DNA of 16,713 nucleotides from JAEMQF01 sp031419715 (GTDB lineage: Bacteria > Pseudomonadota > Gammaproteobacteria > Burkholderiales > Burkholderiaceae_C): positions 1 through 16,713 of the forward strand of contig JANOLJ010000185.1 in the NCBI GenBank assembly GCA_031419715.1. Reading direction: 5' to 3'. This document shows positions 7,721 through 13,623 of the stretch, piece by piece; the first letter of the stretch is position 1; the number at the start of each line of letters is the position of its first letter. The translations under genes and the position numbers were made by a program. The notes beneath the pieces are model-generated. The model worked only from the letters and a program-made list of their open reading frames with translations. It did not search any database and was not told where the DNA came from.

Positions 7721-7993
7721 ATGACCGCCAGCGCACGCTTCGACCTGAAGATGGACGCCGATGAGAAGGCCATCGTTGCAAAAGCCGCGGCATTGCTGGG
7801 CACGACGATGGCAGGCTTTGTGCGCGTGGCCGCCAAAGAGAAGGCGCAGATCCTGCTCGATCGCGAGGCGCGCATCACACTGTCGGAGCGTGATTTCAGC
7901 GCGTTTGCGCGCGCGCTCGACTCGGCGTTCACCCCGAATCCGCCACTCAAATCTGCGCTCGCCCAGGCACGCCGCAGGGTTCGGCGTGCTTGA
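7721..7993 (+). CDS. DUF1778 (TacA-like) ribbon-helix-helix antitoxin
   Basis: The 90-residue protein begins TASARFDLKMDADEKAIVAK AAALLG, in which the beta-strand RFDLKM and following helices match the DUF1778 ribbon-helix-helix domain. The C-terminal half (SERDFSAFARALDSAF) is the segment that in TacA-type antitoxins wraps the toxin. A GGAG at 7711-7714 is 6 bp from the ATG. It overlaps the GNAT toxin gene by 8 bp, the usual antitoxin-first order. It should neutralise the acetyltransferase and repress the operon through the 7683-7701 repeat. The module is inserted just after the SDR-crotonase operon and is not obviously related to it. Confidence 0.88.
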   Translation: MTASARFDLKMDADEKAIVAKAAALLGTTMAGFVRVAAKEKAQILLDREARITLSERDFSAFARALDSAFTPNPPLKSALAQARRRVRRA

Positions 7994-8471
7994 AGATTCG
8001 CCGCTCGACCCTGCGGTGCATGATCGCGAAGGGTTTGAGTGTGGCGTGCCGGCGCTCGGCCACTACCTGCGGCGCTTCGCCGAGCAACACCGTCGTCGCG
8101 GCATCAGCTCGGTATTCGTGCTGGCGGATTCCGCGAGACCCGAACACATCTGGGGCTACTACACACTCAGTGCGGCTGAGGTCGATGGTGAGCGCCTCAT
8201 TGAGGCGGATCGCAAGAAGTTGCCGCGCTATCCCGTCCCCTGCTTTCGCATGGGACGGCTTGCCTGCCGGTCGGACAAGCAGGGTCGCGGGTTGGGTAGA
8301 TTGATCATTGGCTGCGCCGTCGATCGCTGCCTCAAGGCACGCACCCAGGTCGCCGCCTACGCATTGATCGTCGACGCGAAAGACGATTCGGCCGTAGCGT
8401 TCTATGTGCACTTCGGCTTCAAGGCACTGATGGACGCGAAGCGCACGCTGTACCTGCCGCTGGGGCGATAG
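7986..8471 (+). CDS. GNAT-family acetyltransferase toxin (TacT-like)
   Basis: The 161-residue protein starts at a GTG (7986) inside the end of the antitoxin gene. It has the GNAT acetyl-CoA motif Q99-GRGLG, preceded by FRMGRLACRSDK, and the near-C-terminal AVAFYVHFGF with Tyr140. These are the hallmarks of TacT/AtaT-type toxins, which acetylate the amino group of charged tRNA and stop translation. The early CGVPALGHYLRRFAEQHRRR segment is also typical. Length fits the family. The GTG is chosen because homology begins immediately after it and the 8-bp overlap allows translational coupling; the frame extends further upstream only as an antitoxin shadow. Confidence 0.9.
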   Translation: MLEDSPLDPAVHDREGFECGVPALGHYLRRFAEQHRRRGISSVFVLADSARPEHIWGYYTLSAAEVDGERLIEADRKKLPRYPVPCFRMGRLACRSDKQGRGLGRLIIGCAVDRCLKARTQVAAYALIVDAKDDSAVAFYVHFGFKALMDAKRTLYLPLGR

Positions 8472-8499
8472 TTCTGCGCATGGGGCCGCAGGTGGCGCA

Positions 8500-8727
8500 T
8501 CACACCGGCCGCTTCGCCGGCTCGGGCTCGTGCGGATCCTGGTCGCTGTTGGGCCCCACCGAAACGCGCACGCTGCCGTCGTACAGAAGCTGGGCTTCGA
8601 AGTTGCGTTCCGTCAGTGTGAAGTAGTCGCCGGAGGCATAGTCCCAGAGCACGAGTCCAACGTCTCCATGCTCGCGCATCAAGGCCTCGATATGCGTTTG
8701 CATTTGGCTGAGCGTCATCGTTGTCAT
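8500..8727 (-). CDS. Small protein of unknown function
   Basis: I do not recognise this 75-residue acidic protein. It begins MTTMTLSQMQTHIEALMREH, a helix, followed by a likely beta-rich part (VGLVLWDYASGDYFTLT), and ends in a charged proline-rich tail. Codon use is like the neighbours, and the opposite frames lack homology, which supports a real gene. It is convergent with the GNAT toxin gene (28 bp apart). Upstream, an 11-bp palindrome CCCGAATCGGG at 8738-8748 may be regulatory. An ATG 12 bp further in (residue 4) is an alternative start. Confidence 0.55.
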   Translation of the reverse strand: MTTMTLSQMQTHIEALMREHGDVGLVLWDYASGDYFTLTERNFEAQLLYDGSVRVSVGPNSDQDPHEPEPAKRPV

Positions 8728-8847
8728 CGTGATTCGTCCCGAATCGGGTCCGCTGAAGAGACGAATTCATTGTAGGTGGCGCTGCCCGGCGCGATTCCAG
8801 TAGATCGGCGCCGGGCTGCGCGGCGCGAAGTCTTCACTGTGCGTGCA

Positions 8848-9630
8848 TCAAGTGCCGGTGAACCGGGGCTCGCGCTTATCAAGCAATGCATTGATGCCTT
8901 CCTTGGCGTCGGCCATCTCGAAGGTGCGCGACTGGCAATGCGCCTCGTATTCGGCGGCGGACTTCGGGTCCCAGCTCAGACCGCGATACAGCGAGCGCTT
9001 CATCAGGCGCACCGCGGCGGGCGCGCACGCGGCGATCTCGGCCGCGAGTTCGCGCGCCTTGGGCAGCACCTGCTCTGCCGCGACCGCATAGTTGGCGATG
9101 CCCATCTCCGCCGCCTGCGCACCCGTGAACACGCGCCCGGTGAACAGCAGCTCGGCGGCGCGCGGCACACCGGCCAGGCGCGGCAGCAAGTAGCTGATCG
9201 CCATGCCCGAATGAAAACCCAGGCGCGCGAAGTTCGCACCATACTTCGCGTCGCGGTTCGCCACGCGCAGGTCGCACACCAGGCCCAGGCCGAAACCGCC
9301 GCCGATGGCGTGGCCGTTCATCGCTGCGATCACCGGCACCGGCACGTCGAGAATGCTCAGGAACGGCCGGTAGAGGTTGTAGGAAGACTCATGCGGCAGC
9401 CCCGGCCCGGGCTGCATGACGCTGCTGCGAAAGTCGGCACCGGAGCAAAAACTCGCGCCGCGCCCGGTGATCACGACGCAACGTATTTCGCGATCCGCCT
9501 TGACCTGGTCGATCACCGTCTGAAACGCTTGCAGCAACTCCGGCGCCATCGAGTTGCGGTTCTCGGGGCGATTCAGCGTGATCTCGCAGATCAGGTCTCG
9601 GCTGCTTGCCAGCACCGCGGCTTGCGTCAT
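8848..9630 (-). CDS. Second crotonase-family protein, also without the hydratase glutamates
   Basis: This 260-residue protein has crotonase segments EITLNRPENRNSM, the oxyanion-hole stretch FCSGADF (61-67) and MNGHAIGGGFGLGLVCD (104-120). The positions of rat hydratase Glu144 and Glu164 are Gly114 and Phe134 (YGANFARLG), so standard hydratase chemistry is not supported; hydrolase, isomerase or ring-cleaving activities occur in relatives. The ATG at 9630 has AGGAGA directly upstream, which fixes the start; the frame is open further up without homology. It is the last gene of the minus-strand operon beginning with the dehydrogenase at 11867, 89 bp after the second thioesterase. It differs clearly from the crotonase at 6859-7662, so the two probably do different steps. 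Confidence 0.9.
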   Translation of the reverse strand: MTQAAVLASSRDLICEITLNRPENRNSMAPELLQAFQTVIDQVKADREIRCVVITGRGASFCSGADFRSSVMQPGPGLPHESSYNLYRPFLSILDVPVPVIAAMNGHAIGGGFGLGLVCDLRVANRDAKYGANFARLGFHSGMAISYLLPRLAGVPRAAELLFTGRVFTGAQAAEMGIANYAVAAEQVLPKARELAAEIAACAPAAVRLMKRSLYRGLSWDPKSAAEYEAHCQSRTFEMADAKEGINALLDKREPRFTGT

Positions 9631-9719
9631 GGGGTCTCCTATTGGATCGGCCTGGCGCGATTCTATGGACCCCTTTTGTTGACGGCGCATGGAGGCACGA
9701 GCCTGTGGCACTTCCGCGA

Positions 9720-10196
9720 TCAGGCCGCGGAATTGAGCAACCCGGTCCCGACCGTGGCCACCGCCGGCCTGAGCATGAAGTTGCCATGGCCGGTGGCGAT
9801 GGGTTTGTCAGCGCTCGATTGCCAGGCTTCAATGCGCAAATGCGCGACGCGCTGGCCCTGCTTGACCATGATGACGCTGGCGTGAACGTCTTGCGGGCGC
9901 CCCGAGCGCAGGAAGTCGAAGCTGAAGTTGACGATCTTCGGCAGCTCCGTGCTTTCCATGTGCCACAGCAGATAGAACATGCCCGTGCATTCGAGAAAAC
10001 CGCCGATCGAGCCACCATGCAAGGCCGGCACCAGCGGGTTGCCGATCAGCTTGGGGTGGTACGGCAGCACGCAGCGGAACGCATCGTCCTGGATGTCGAT
10101 GCGCATGTTCAGGAAACGCGCGAATGGAATTGAATCGACGAGCGGGCCCCAATCGCCGCTCGCGCGCGCATTGCTCAGCACCTCGGTGAGCGTCAT
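9720..10196 (-). CDS. PaaI-type hotdog thioesterase, Glu variant
   Basis: The 158-residue protein is a single hotdog domain. The signature HPKLIGNPLVPALHGGSIGG places His60-Gly-Gly before the central helix, with Glu69 in the position of the catalytic Asp of PaaI. Such enzymes hydrolyse acyl-CoA thioesters. It overlaps the upstream thioesterase gene by 4 bp (ATGA), so translation is coupled. The two neighbours align without gaps around the active site (both HGG at 60-62, acidic residue at 69), which points to tandem duplication and perhaps a mixed oligomer. Expected role: releasing CoA from pathway intermediates or dead-end thioesters. Confidence 0.87.
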   Translation of the reverse strand: MTLTEVLSNARASGDWGPLVDSIPFARFLNMRIDIQDDAFRCVLPYHPKLIGNPLVPALHGGSIGGFLECTGMFYLLWHMESTELPKIVNFSFDFLRSGRPQDVHASVIMVKQGQRVAHLRIEAWQSSADKPIATGHGNFMLRPAVATVGTGLLNSAA

Positions 10197-10669
10197 GGCG
10201 TCTGGGAGGCAGGCTGAGGCGCGACCATCGGCACGCCGGTGAACATGAAGATCGACACCGATGTCGCAATCGGGTCGTCAGGCGTGTCGTGGTACGCGCA
10301 ACCGCGCACGAAGGCGAGTTCCTGGGTGAGCTTGTGGCATACCGCGCCGCCCAACACGTCGCGCCCCGGCGTGGCGGGCTTGAGGTAGTCGATGCGCAGG
10401 TCGAGTGTGGCCATGCCGCGCAACTTGTTGAGCCGCGCGAACACCGCCAGGCCGTAGCAACTGTCAATCAACGCGGTGATCGCGCCGCCGTGCAGCACGC
10501 CCGTCGCCGGGTTGCCGATCAACTTGTCTTGATAAGGCAAGGCCAGCACACACCATTCGGGGTCGGCGCTGCGCAGCTCGAACCCGAGCTCGCGCGCATA
10601 GGGCGAGGCGAGCGTGGCCAGGGCCCACTTCGGGTTGGTCAGGACATGCTCCGATCCGGGCGTTGACAT
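10193..10669 (-). CDS. PaaI-type hotdog thioesterase, Asp variant
   Basis: The 158-residue single hotdog domain has QDKLIGNPATGVLHGGAITA with His60-Gly-Gly and Asp69 in ALIDSC, exactly the His/Asp spacing of PaaI (Asp nine residues after His). Later strands TLDLRIDYLKPATPGRDVLG fit the family. The start ATG at 10669 has no strong ribosome site; the gene follows the acyl-CoA dehydrogenase stop by 52 bp and probably depends on the same transcript. Its stop overlaps the start of the next thioesterase. A general acyl-CoA thioesterase role is well supported; substrate unknown. Confidence 0.88.
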   Translation of the reverse strand: MSTPGSEHVLTNPKWALATLASPYARELGFELRSADPEWCVLALPYQDKLIGNPATGVLHGGAITALIDSCYGLAVFARLNKLRGMATLDLRIDYLKPATPGRDVLGGAVCHKLTQELAFVRGCAYHDTPDDPIATSVSIFMFTGVPMVAPQPASQTP

Positions 10670-10721
10670 CGCGGCTATTGTGTTCGCGTGAGGCGCGGCG
10701 AGAGCCAGTCGTGGCCCCGCC

Positions 10722-11867
10722 CTACAGGCGCTTGGCCACTTCTTCCAGCATCACTTCGCTGGCGCCGCCGCCGATGGCCTGGACGCGTGCGTCGCGCACC
10801 ATGCGCTCGATCGCCGCCTCGCGCATGTAGCCAAAGCCGCCGTGGAACTGCTGGCAGTCGTACATCACGTCGTTCACGAGTTCGCCGCACAGCGCTTTGA
10901 CCATCGACACTTCCTTGACGCACTCCTTGCCCTGCGCGTCGAGCCAGGCCGCGTGGTACACAAGTTGGCGCGCCGCCTCCACCTGCGCGGCGCGCATCGC
11001 CAGGCGCTGGCGGATCGTCTGCTTGTCCCACAGCGTGGCGCCGAAGGCCTTGCGCTCACGCACATAGGCCAGTGTCATCTCGATCGCGCGCGCCGCTTCG
11101 CCCATGGCGGAGGCGCCGATCACCATGCGCTCATTCTGAAAGTTGCGCATGATCTGATAGAAACCCTTGTCCTGCTCGCCCAACAGGTTGCCTGCGGGGA
11201 CGCGGCAGTTCTCGAACACGAGTTCGGCGGTGTCGCTGCTCAACCAGCCGCTTTTCTTCAGCGCGCGCCCGACGCGAAAACCAGGCGTGCCTTTGTCAAC
11301 GATGAAGATCGAGATGCCGCGCGAGCCCTTCACCGAGGCGTCGGTCTTCGCGCCGACAAAATAGACGTCGCCATGCACGCCGTTCGTGATGAACATCTTC
11401 GTGCCGTTGAGCACCCAATGCTCGCCATCGCGCACGGCGCGGGTGCGGATGCCGGCGACATCGGAGCCGGCGTCGGGCTCGGTCACCGCCACCGCGCAGA
11501 TCTTCTCGCCGGCAATGATCGGCGGCAAATATCGCTCAAGCTGCGCGGGCGTGCCGAAGTTCACCAGATGCGGCGATGCCATGTCGGTGTGCACCGTCAC
11601 CGTGACGGCAAAGCCGCCGAACGTGGAGCGGCCCAGCTCCTCGGCGAGGATCGCGCTGTACACGGTGTCCAGGCCCGAGCCGCCGTACTGCTCGGGGTAG
11701 CGCACGCCCAGAAAACCGAGTGCGCCCATCTGGCGCAGCACGTCACGCGGCACCATGCCTGCCTCTTCCCACGGCGCCGCATGCGGCACGATTTCCTGCT
11801 CGACAAAACGCCGCAGGTTGTCGCGGAACGAGCGGTGTTCCTCGCTGAAGTAGATGGGTTCGTTCAT
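10722..11867 (-). CDS. Acyl-CoA dehydrogenase
   Basis: This complete 381-residue flavoenzyme has the N-terminal helical domain (HRSFRDNLRRFVEQEIVP), signature 1 CAVAVTEPDAGSD (124-136), and a C-terminal FHGGFGYMREAAIER signature. The catalytic base of most family members (Glu376 of MCAD) is not present: that region reads QAIGGGASEVM. Glu246 in NFQNERMVIG is in the position used by isovaleryl-CoA and long-chain dehydrogenases, so a branched or bulky acyl-CoA is a reasonable guess. The start at 11867 is supported by homology beginning at once (NEPIYFSEEHRSFRD). It is the first gene of a four-gene operon with two thioesterases and a crotonase. It is divergent from tetR, with the operator 45 bp upstream. 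Confidence 0.94.
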   Translation of the reverse strand: MNEPIYFSEEHRSFRDNLRRFVEQEIVPHAAPWEEAGMVPRDVLRQMGALGFLGVRYPEQYGGSGLDTVYSAILAEELGRSTFGGFAVTVTVHTDMASPHLVNFGTPAQLERYLPPIIAGEKICAVAVTEPDAGSDVAGIRTRAVRDGEHWVLNGTKMFITNGVHGDVYFVGAKTDASVKGSRGISIFIVDKGTPGFRVGRALKKSGWLSSDTAELVFENCRVPAGNLLGEQDKGFYQIMRNFQNERMVIGASAMGEAARAIEMTLAYVRERKAFGATLWDKQTIRQRLAMRAAQVEAARQLVYHAAWLDAQGKECVKEVSMVKALCGELVNDVMYDCQQFHGGFGYMREAAIERMVRDARVQAIGGGASEVMLEEVAKRL

Positions 11868-11911
11868 GGTGGGTCGGCCCGCTTGGGCGCAATGGTCGCG
11901 GCTATCATATC

Positions 11912-11931
11912 TCGAACATACGTTAGTTAGA
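11912..11931. promoter_or_regulatory. TetR-type operator, copy 2
   Basis: The same 20 bp as at 5864-5883 (core AACATACGTTAGTT) lies in the 74-bp gap between the divergent dehydrogenase and tetR genes, ending 10 bp before the tetR ATG. A TATCAT hexamer at 11903-11908 again lies just upstream. This is the classic arrangement for a local TetR repressor controlling itself and the divergent operon. Confidence 0.82.
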
Positions 11932-11941
11932 CGACCACGGC

Positions 11942-12574
11942 ATGGCCACCAAGACGCGCGAAAAAGCAAAGCCGGCGAACGCCGACACGGCCGACACCGC
12001 AACACGCGAGCGCATCTTGCTCGAAGCGGCGCGCCTGTTCAGCGAGCATGGCTATGCCGCGACCACGCTGCGGGAAGTGGCCGACGCTTCGGGCATCAAG
12101 GCCGGCAGCATCTACTACCACTTCGAGTCGAAAGACCAGATCCTGGGTGAGGTGCTCGACAAGGGCATCCGCGTCGTGGCCGACGCCGTGCGCGAGCGTG
12201 TTGACGCGCTGCCCGCCAAGGCCAGCGCGCGCGAGCGCATTGCCGCGGCGGTGCATGGCCACTTGTGGGGCCTGCTGCACCATGGTGACTTCACGTCGGC
12301 AAACATCCGCATCCACGGGCAGATTCCCAGCGCCGCGAAGACCCGGCATCGTGCGGTGCGCCGCGCCTACGCCGACTACTGGGACCGCTTGCTGGAACAC
12401 GCACTCAAGCGCGGCGAGCTGCGCGCCGACAGCAGCATTGCCGTGATCCGCCTGTTCGTGATCGGCGCGTTGAACTGGACTGTGGAGTGGTACAACCCGC
12501 AGAAGGGCTCGTTCGATGACTTCGTGCGCCAAGTCACCGCCCTCGTGTTCGACGGCACGTTGCGCCGCAAGTAG
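11942..12574 (+). CDS. TetR/AcrR-family transcriptional regulator, predicted repressor of the acyl-CoA regulon
   Basis: The 210-residue protein has a charged, alanine-rich leader (about 20 residues), then a standard TetR DNA-binding domain: ATRERILLEAARLFSEHGYA followed by the helix-turn-helix TTLREVADASGIKAGSIYYH (41-60) and FESKDQIL. The C-terminal ligand-binding domain (about 75-210) is all-helical with LFVIGALNWTVEWYNP near the end, a pattern also seen in regulators of fatty-acid or acyl-CoA catabolism. By analogy with PsrA, FadP and LiuQ, the inducer is probably an acyl-CoA of the pathway. The ATG has no clear ribosome site; the operator occupies the leader region, consistent with tight autorepression. 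Confidence 0.92.
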   Translation: MATKTREKAKPANADTADTATRERILLEAARLFSEHGYAATTLREVADASGIKAGSIYYHFESKDQILGEVLDKGIRVVADAVRERVDALPAKASARERIAAAVHGHLWGLLHHGDFTSANIRIHGQIPSAAKTRHRAVRRAYADYWDRLLEHALKRGELRADSSIAVIRLFVIGALNWTVEWYNPQKGSFDDFVRQVTALVFDGTLRRK

Positions 12575-12583
12575 CGCGGCGCA
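12561..12583. terminator. GC-rich hairpin over the tetR stop codon
   Basis: TGCGCCGC (12561-12568) and GCGGCGCA (12576-12583) form a perfect 8-bp stem with a 7-nt loop that contains the TAG stop. tetR and the ArsR-type gene converge here. No T-run follows, so termination would be inefficient unless other factors help. Confidence 0.4.
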
Positions 12584-12681
12584 CTCACCCAGCGAAGACT
12601 GGCGATTCGATCACTGCTCGCATCAGGCGTGGGTCACACCGGGCCGCCGCGCCATGGCGAAACCGAACCGATAGCGCGCGC

Positions 12682-13038
12682 TCAGCGGTGCGTCACCGGC
12701 ACGAGCCGGTTCGTGGGGTCGACTTTCGCTTCGCCGTCCAGTTCGATCGCCACCTGCGTGCACACCGCGCGGCACAGCGTGGCGACACGTTCGCTTTGCA
12801 GCCGGTAGTACATCTGCGTGCCCTCGCGGCGCTTGGCGAGCACGCCACTGCGGTAGAGCATGCTCAGGTGCTGCGACATATTGGGCTGGGTCGTGTCGAT
12901 CTCTTGCAGCAGCTCGGAGACGTTCTTCTCGCCCTGGCACACGGCGCTGATGATCTTCAGCCGGATCGGCGTGGAGAGCACACCAAACAGCTCGGCGACG
13001 GACTCAAAAACCTGGTCGGCGGTGCTCGTCGTGGGCAT
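12682..13038 (-). CDS. ArsR/SmtB-family transcriptional regulator
   Basis: The 118-residue winged-helix protein has VAELFGVLSTPIRLKIISAV, then the recognition helix region EIDTTQPNMSQHLSMLYRSG and the wing AKRREGTQMYYRL. The metal box ELCVCDL of ArsR/SmtB metal sensors is absent. Cysteines are C34 (VCQGEKN), C89 and C93 (LCRAVCTQ). Thiol-persulfide sensors of this family (BigR, SqrR, SoxR) use one Cys near each of these regions, but the exact BigR positions are not matched here. Together with the adjacent cytochrome and the YeeE/YedE sulfur transporter, sulfide or persulfide sensing is plausible but unproven. It follows the cytochrome gene on the same strand (110 bp) and has its own candidate promoter. 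Confidence 0.9.
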   Translation of the reverse strand: MPTTSTADQVFESVAELFGVLSTPIRLKIISAVCQGEKNVSELLQEIDTTQPNMSQHLSMLYRSGVLAKRREGTQMYYRLQSERVATLCRAVCTQVAIELDGEAKVDPTNRLVPVTHR

Positions 13039-13065
13039 GGGTCAACCTGAGGTGGATTGAAACGC

Positions 13066-13097
13066 TGCGATTGTATTCGCAAGCACCAATATTTGAA
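13066..13097 (-). promoter_or_regulatory. Candidate promoter and overlapping operator of the ArsR-type gene
   Basis: On the minus strand TTCAAA (13092-13097) and TACAAT (13070-13075) are separated by 16 bp, a fair sigma70 promoter. The inverted repeat TGCGA-N6-TCGCA (13066-13081) overlaps the -10, where an ArsR repressor would act on its own gene. Confidence 0.45.
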
Positions 13098-13148
13098 CGC
13101 CCGTGCCCGTGCCCGAGATCGCGCACCGCCTGCTGAGGCTGCGCCTGC

Positions 13149-13562
13149 TCATTTGAATCGGTAGTGGTCGCGGTTCAGCACCGCCGCGATCGCCGTCACC
13201 TCTTCCGGGAACAGGCCGAGGTTCAGCTCCATATTGCACTGCTCGACCATGCCGCGCAGGAAGCCTGGCGCATTGATGCGCCCGGTGGGCCGGTAGATCG
13301 ACGAGCCGTCGCCGCCGAACTTGCGCACATGGCATTCGGCGCAGGCCAGCTCCTTCACCAGGCGATCGCCGAGCGCCAGGTCGGCGTCGTGAAAGAGTTC
13401 TTTCGCCGGTTGTGCACGGGCCGTGAATGTCAGTGCGAATGTCAAGGCCAGTGCCAACGCGAATGTCAGCGCGAATGTCAGCGCGAATGGAAGCGCGAAC
13501 GGCCCCGCGAACGGCAGCCACCAAGCGCCTGCGAACCCAAGACCAACGCGAGACTGCCGCAT
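13149..13562 (-). CDS. Small periplasmic c-type cytochrome-like protein
   Basis: The 137-residue product carries a signal peptide (MRQSRVGLGF, a long hydrophobic core to about residue 47, cleavage likely after TARA at 50). One haem-binding motif C74-A-E-C77-H78 follows, with Met105 or Met111 as possible second axial ligand (FLRGMVEQCN). The mature part is only about 87 residues. The function should be single-electron transfer in the periplasm. The start at 13562 is preferred because GGTGAG precedes it and the signal peptide begins there; the frame is open further upstream to 13859 but overlaps the transporter gene. It is divergent from the YeeE/YedE gene (61 bp) and upstream of the ArsR-type gene, so a sulfur-oxidation link is likely. 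The signal peptide core is encoded by tandem repeats (see 13422-13517). Confidence 0.82.
   Translation of the reverse strand: MRQSRVGLGFAGAWWLPFAGPFALPFALTFALTFALALALTFALTFTARAQPAKELFHDADLALGDRLVKELACAECHVRKFGGDGSSIYRPTGRINAPGFLRGMVEQCNMELNLGLFPEEVTAIAAVLNRDHYRFK
13422..13517. repeat. 12-bp minisatellite (about 8 units) inside the signal-peptide coding region
   Basis: Eight consecutive 12-bp units follow the pattern CGCGAATGTCAG, with units 4 and 5 identical and the others differing at one to six positions. Read on the minus strand each unit gives four residues (LTFA and variants), so the repeats encode the hydrophobic core (about residues 17-47) of the cytochrome signal peptide. Because 12 is a multiple of 3, copy-number change keeps the frame. 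Confidence 0.9.
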
Positions 13563-13623
13563 GCTCACCCCGACGGACGGTTGCCACGAACTTGATTCTC
13601 GCCGACATGGTGACAATCGCGCC

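Noticed and set aside
8776..9885. A 369-codon plus-strand open frame across the crotonase and thioesterase genes
   Set aside because: Antisense shadow; it covers parts of two genes with strong homology on the minus strand.
10842..11930. A 362-codon plus-strand open frame antisense to the acyl-CoA dehydrogenase
   Set aside because: His/Arg/Ala-rich with no recognisable domain, and it would cross the operator region; the opposite strand has clear dehydrogenase signatures.
12682..13038. Arsenic- or zinc-sensing ArsR with an arsenic resistance operon
   Set aside because: No ELCVCDL-type metal box and no arsB/arsC/acr3 genes nearby.
13422..13517. CRISPR array
   Set aside because: Units are only 12 bp, directly tandem with no spacers, and lie inside a coding region.
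13423..13623. A longer N-terminus for the YeeE/YedE protein starting at 13423
   Set aside because: This part is the antisense of the repeat-encoded signal peptide and gives an Asn/Ser/Ala-rich nonsense sequence; the membrane domain begins after 13624.
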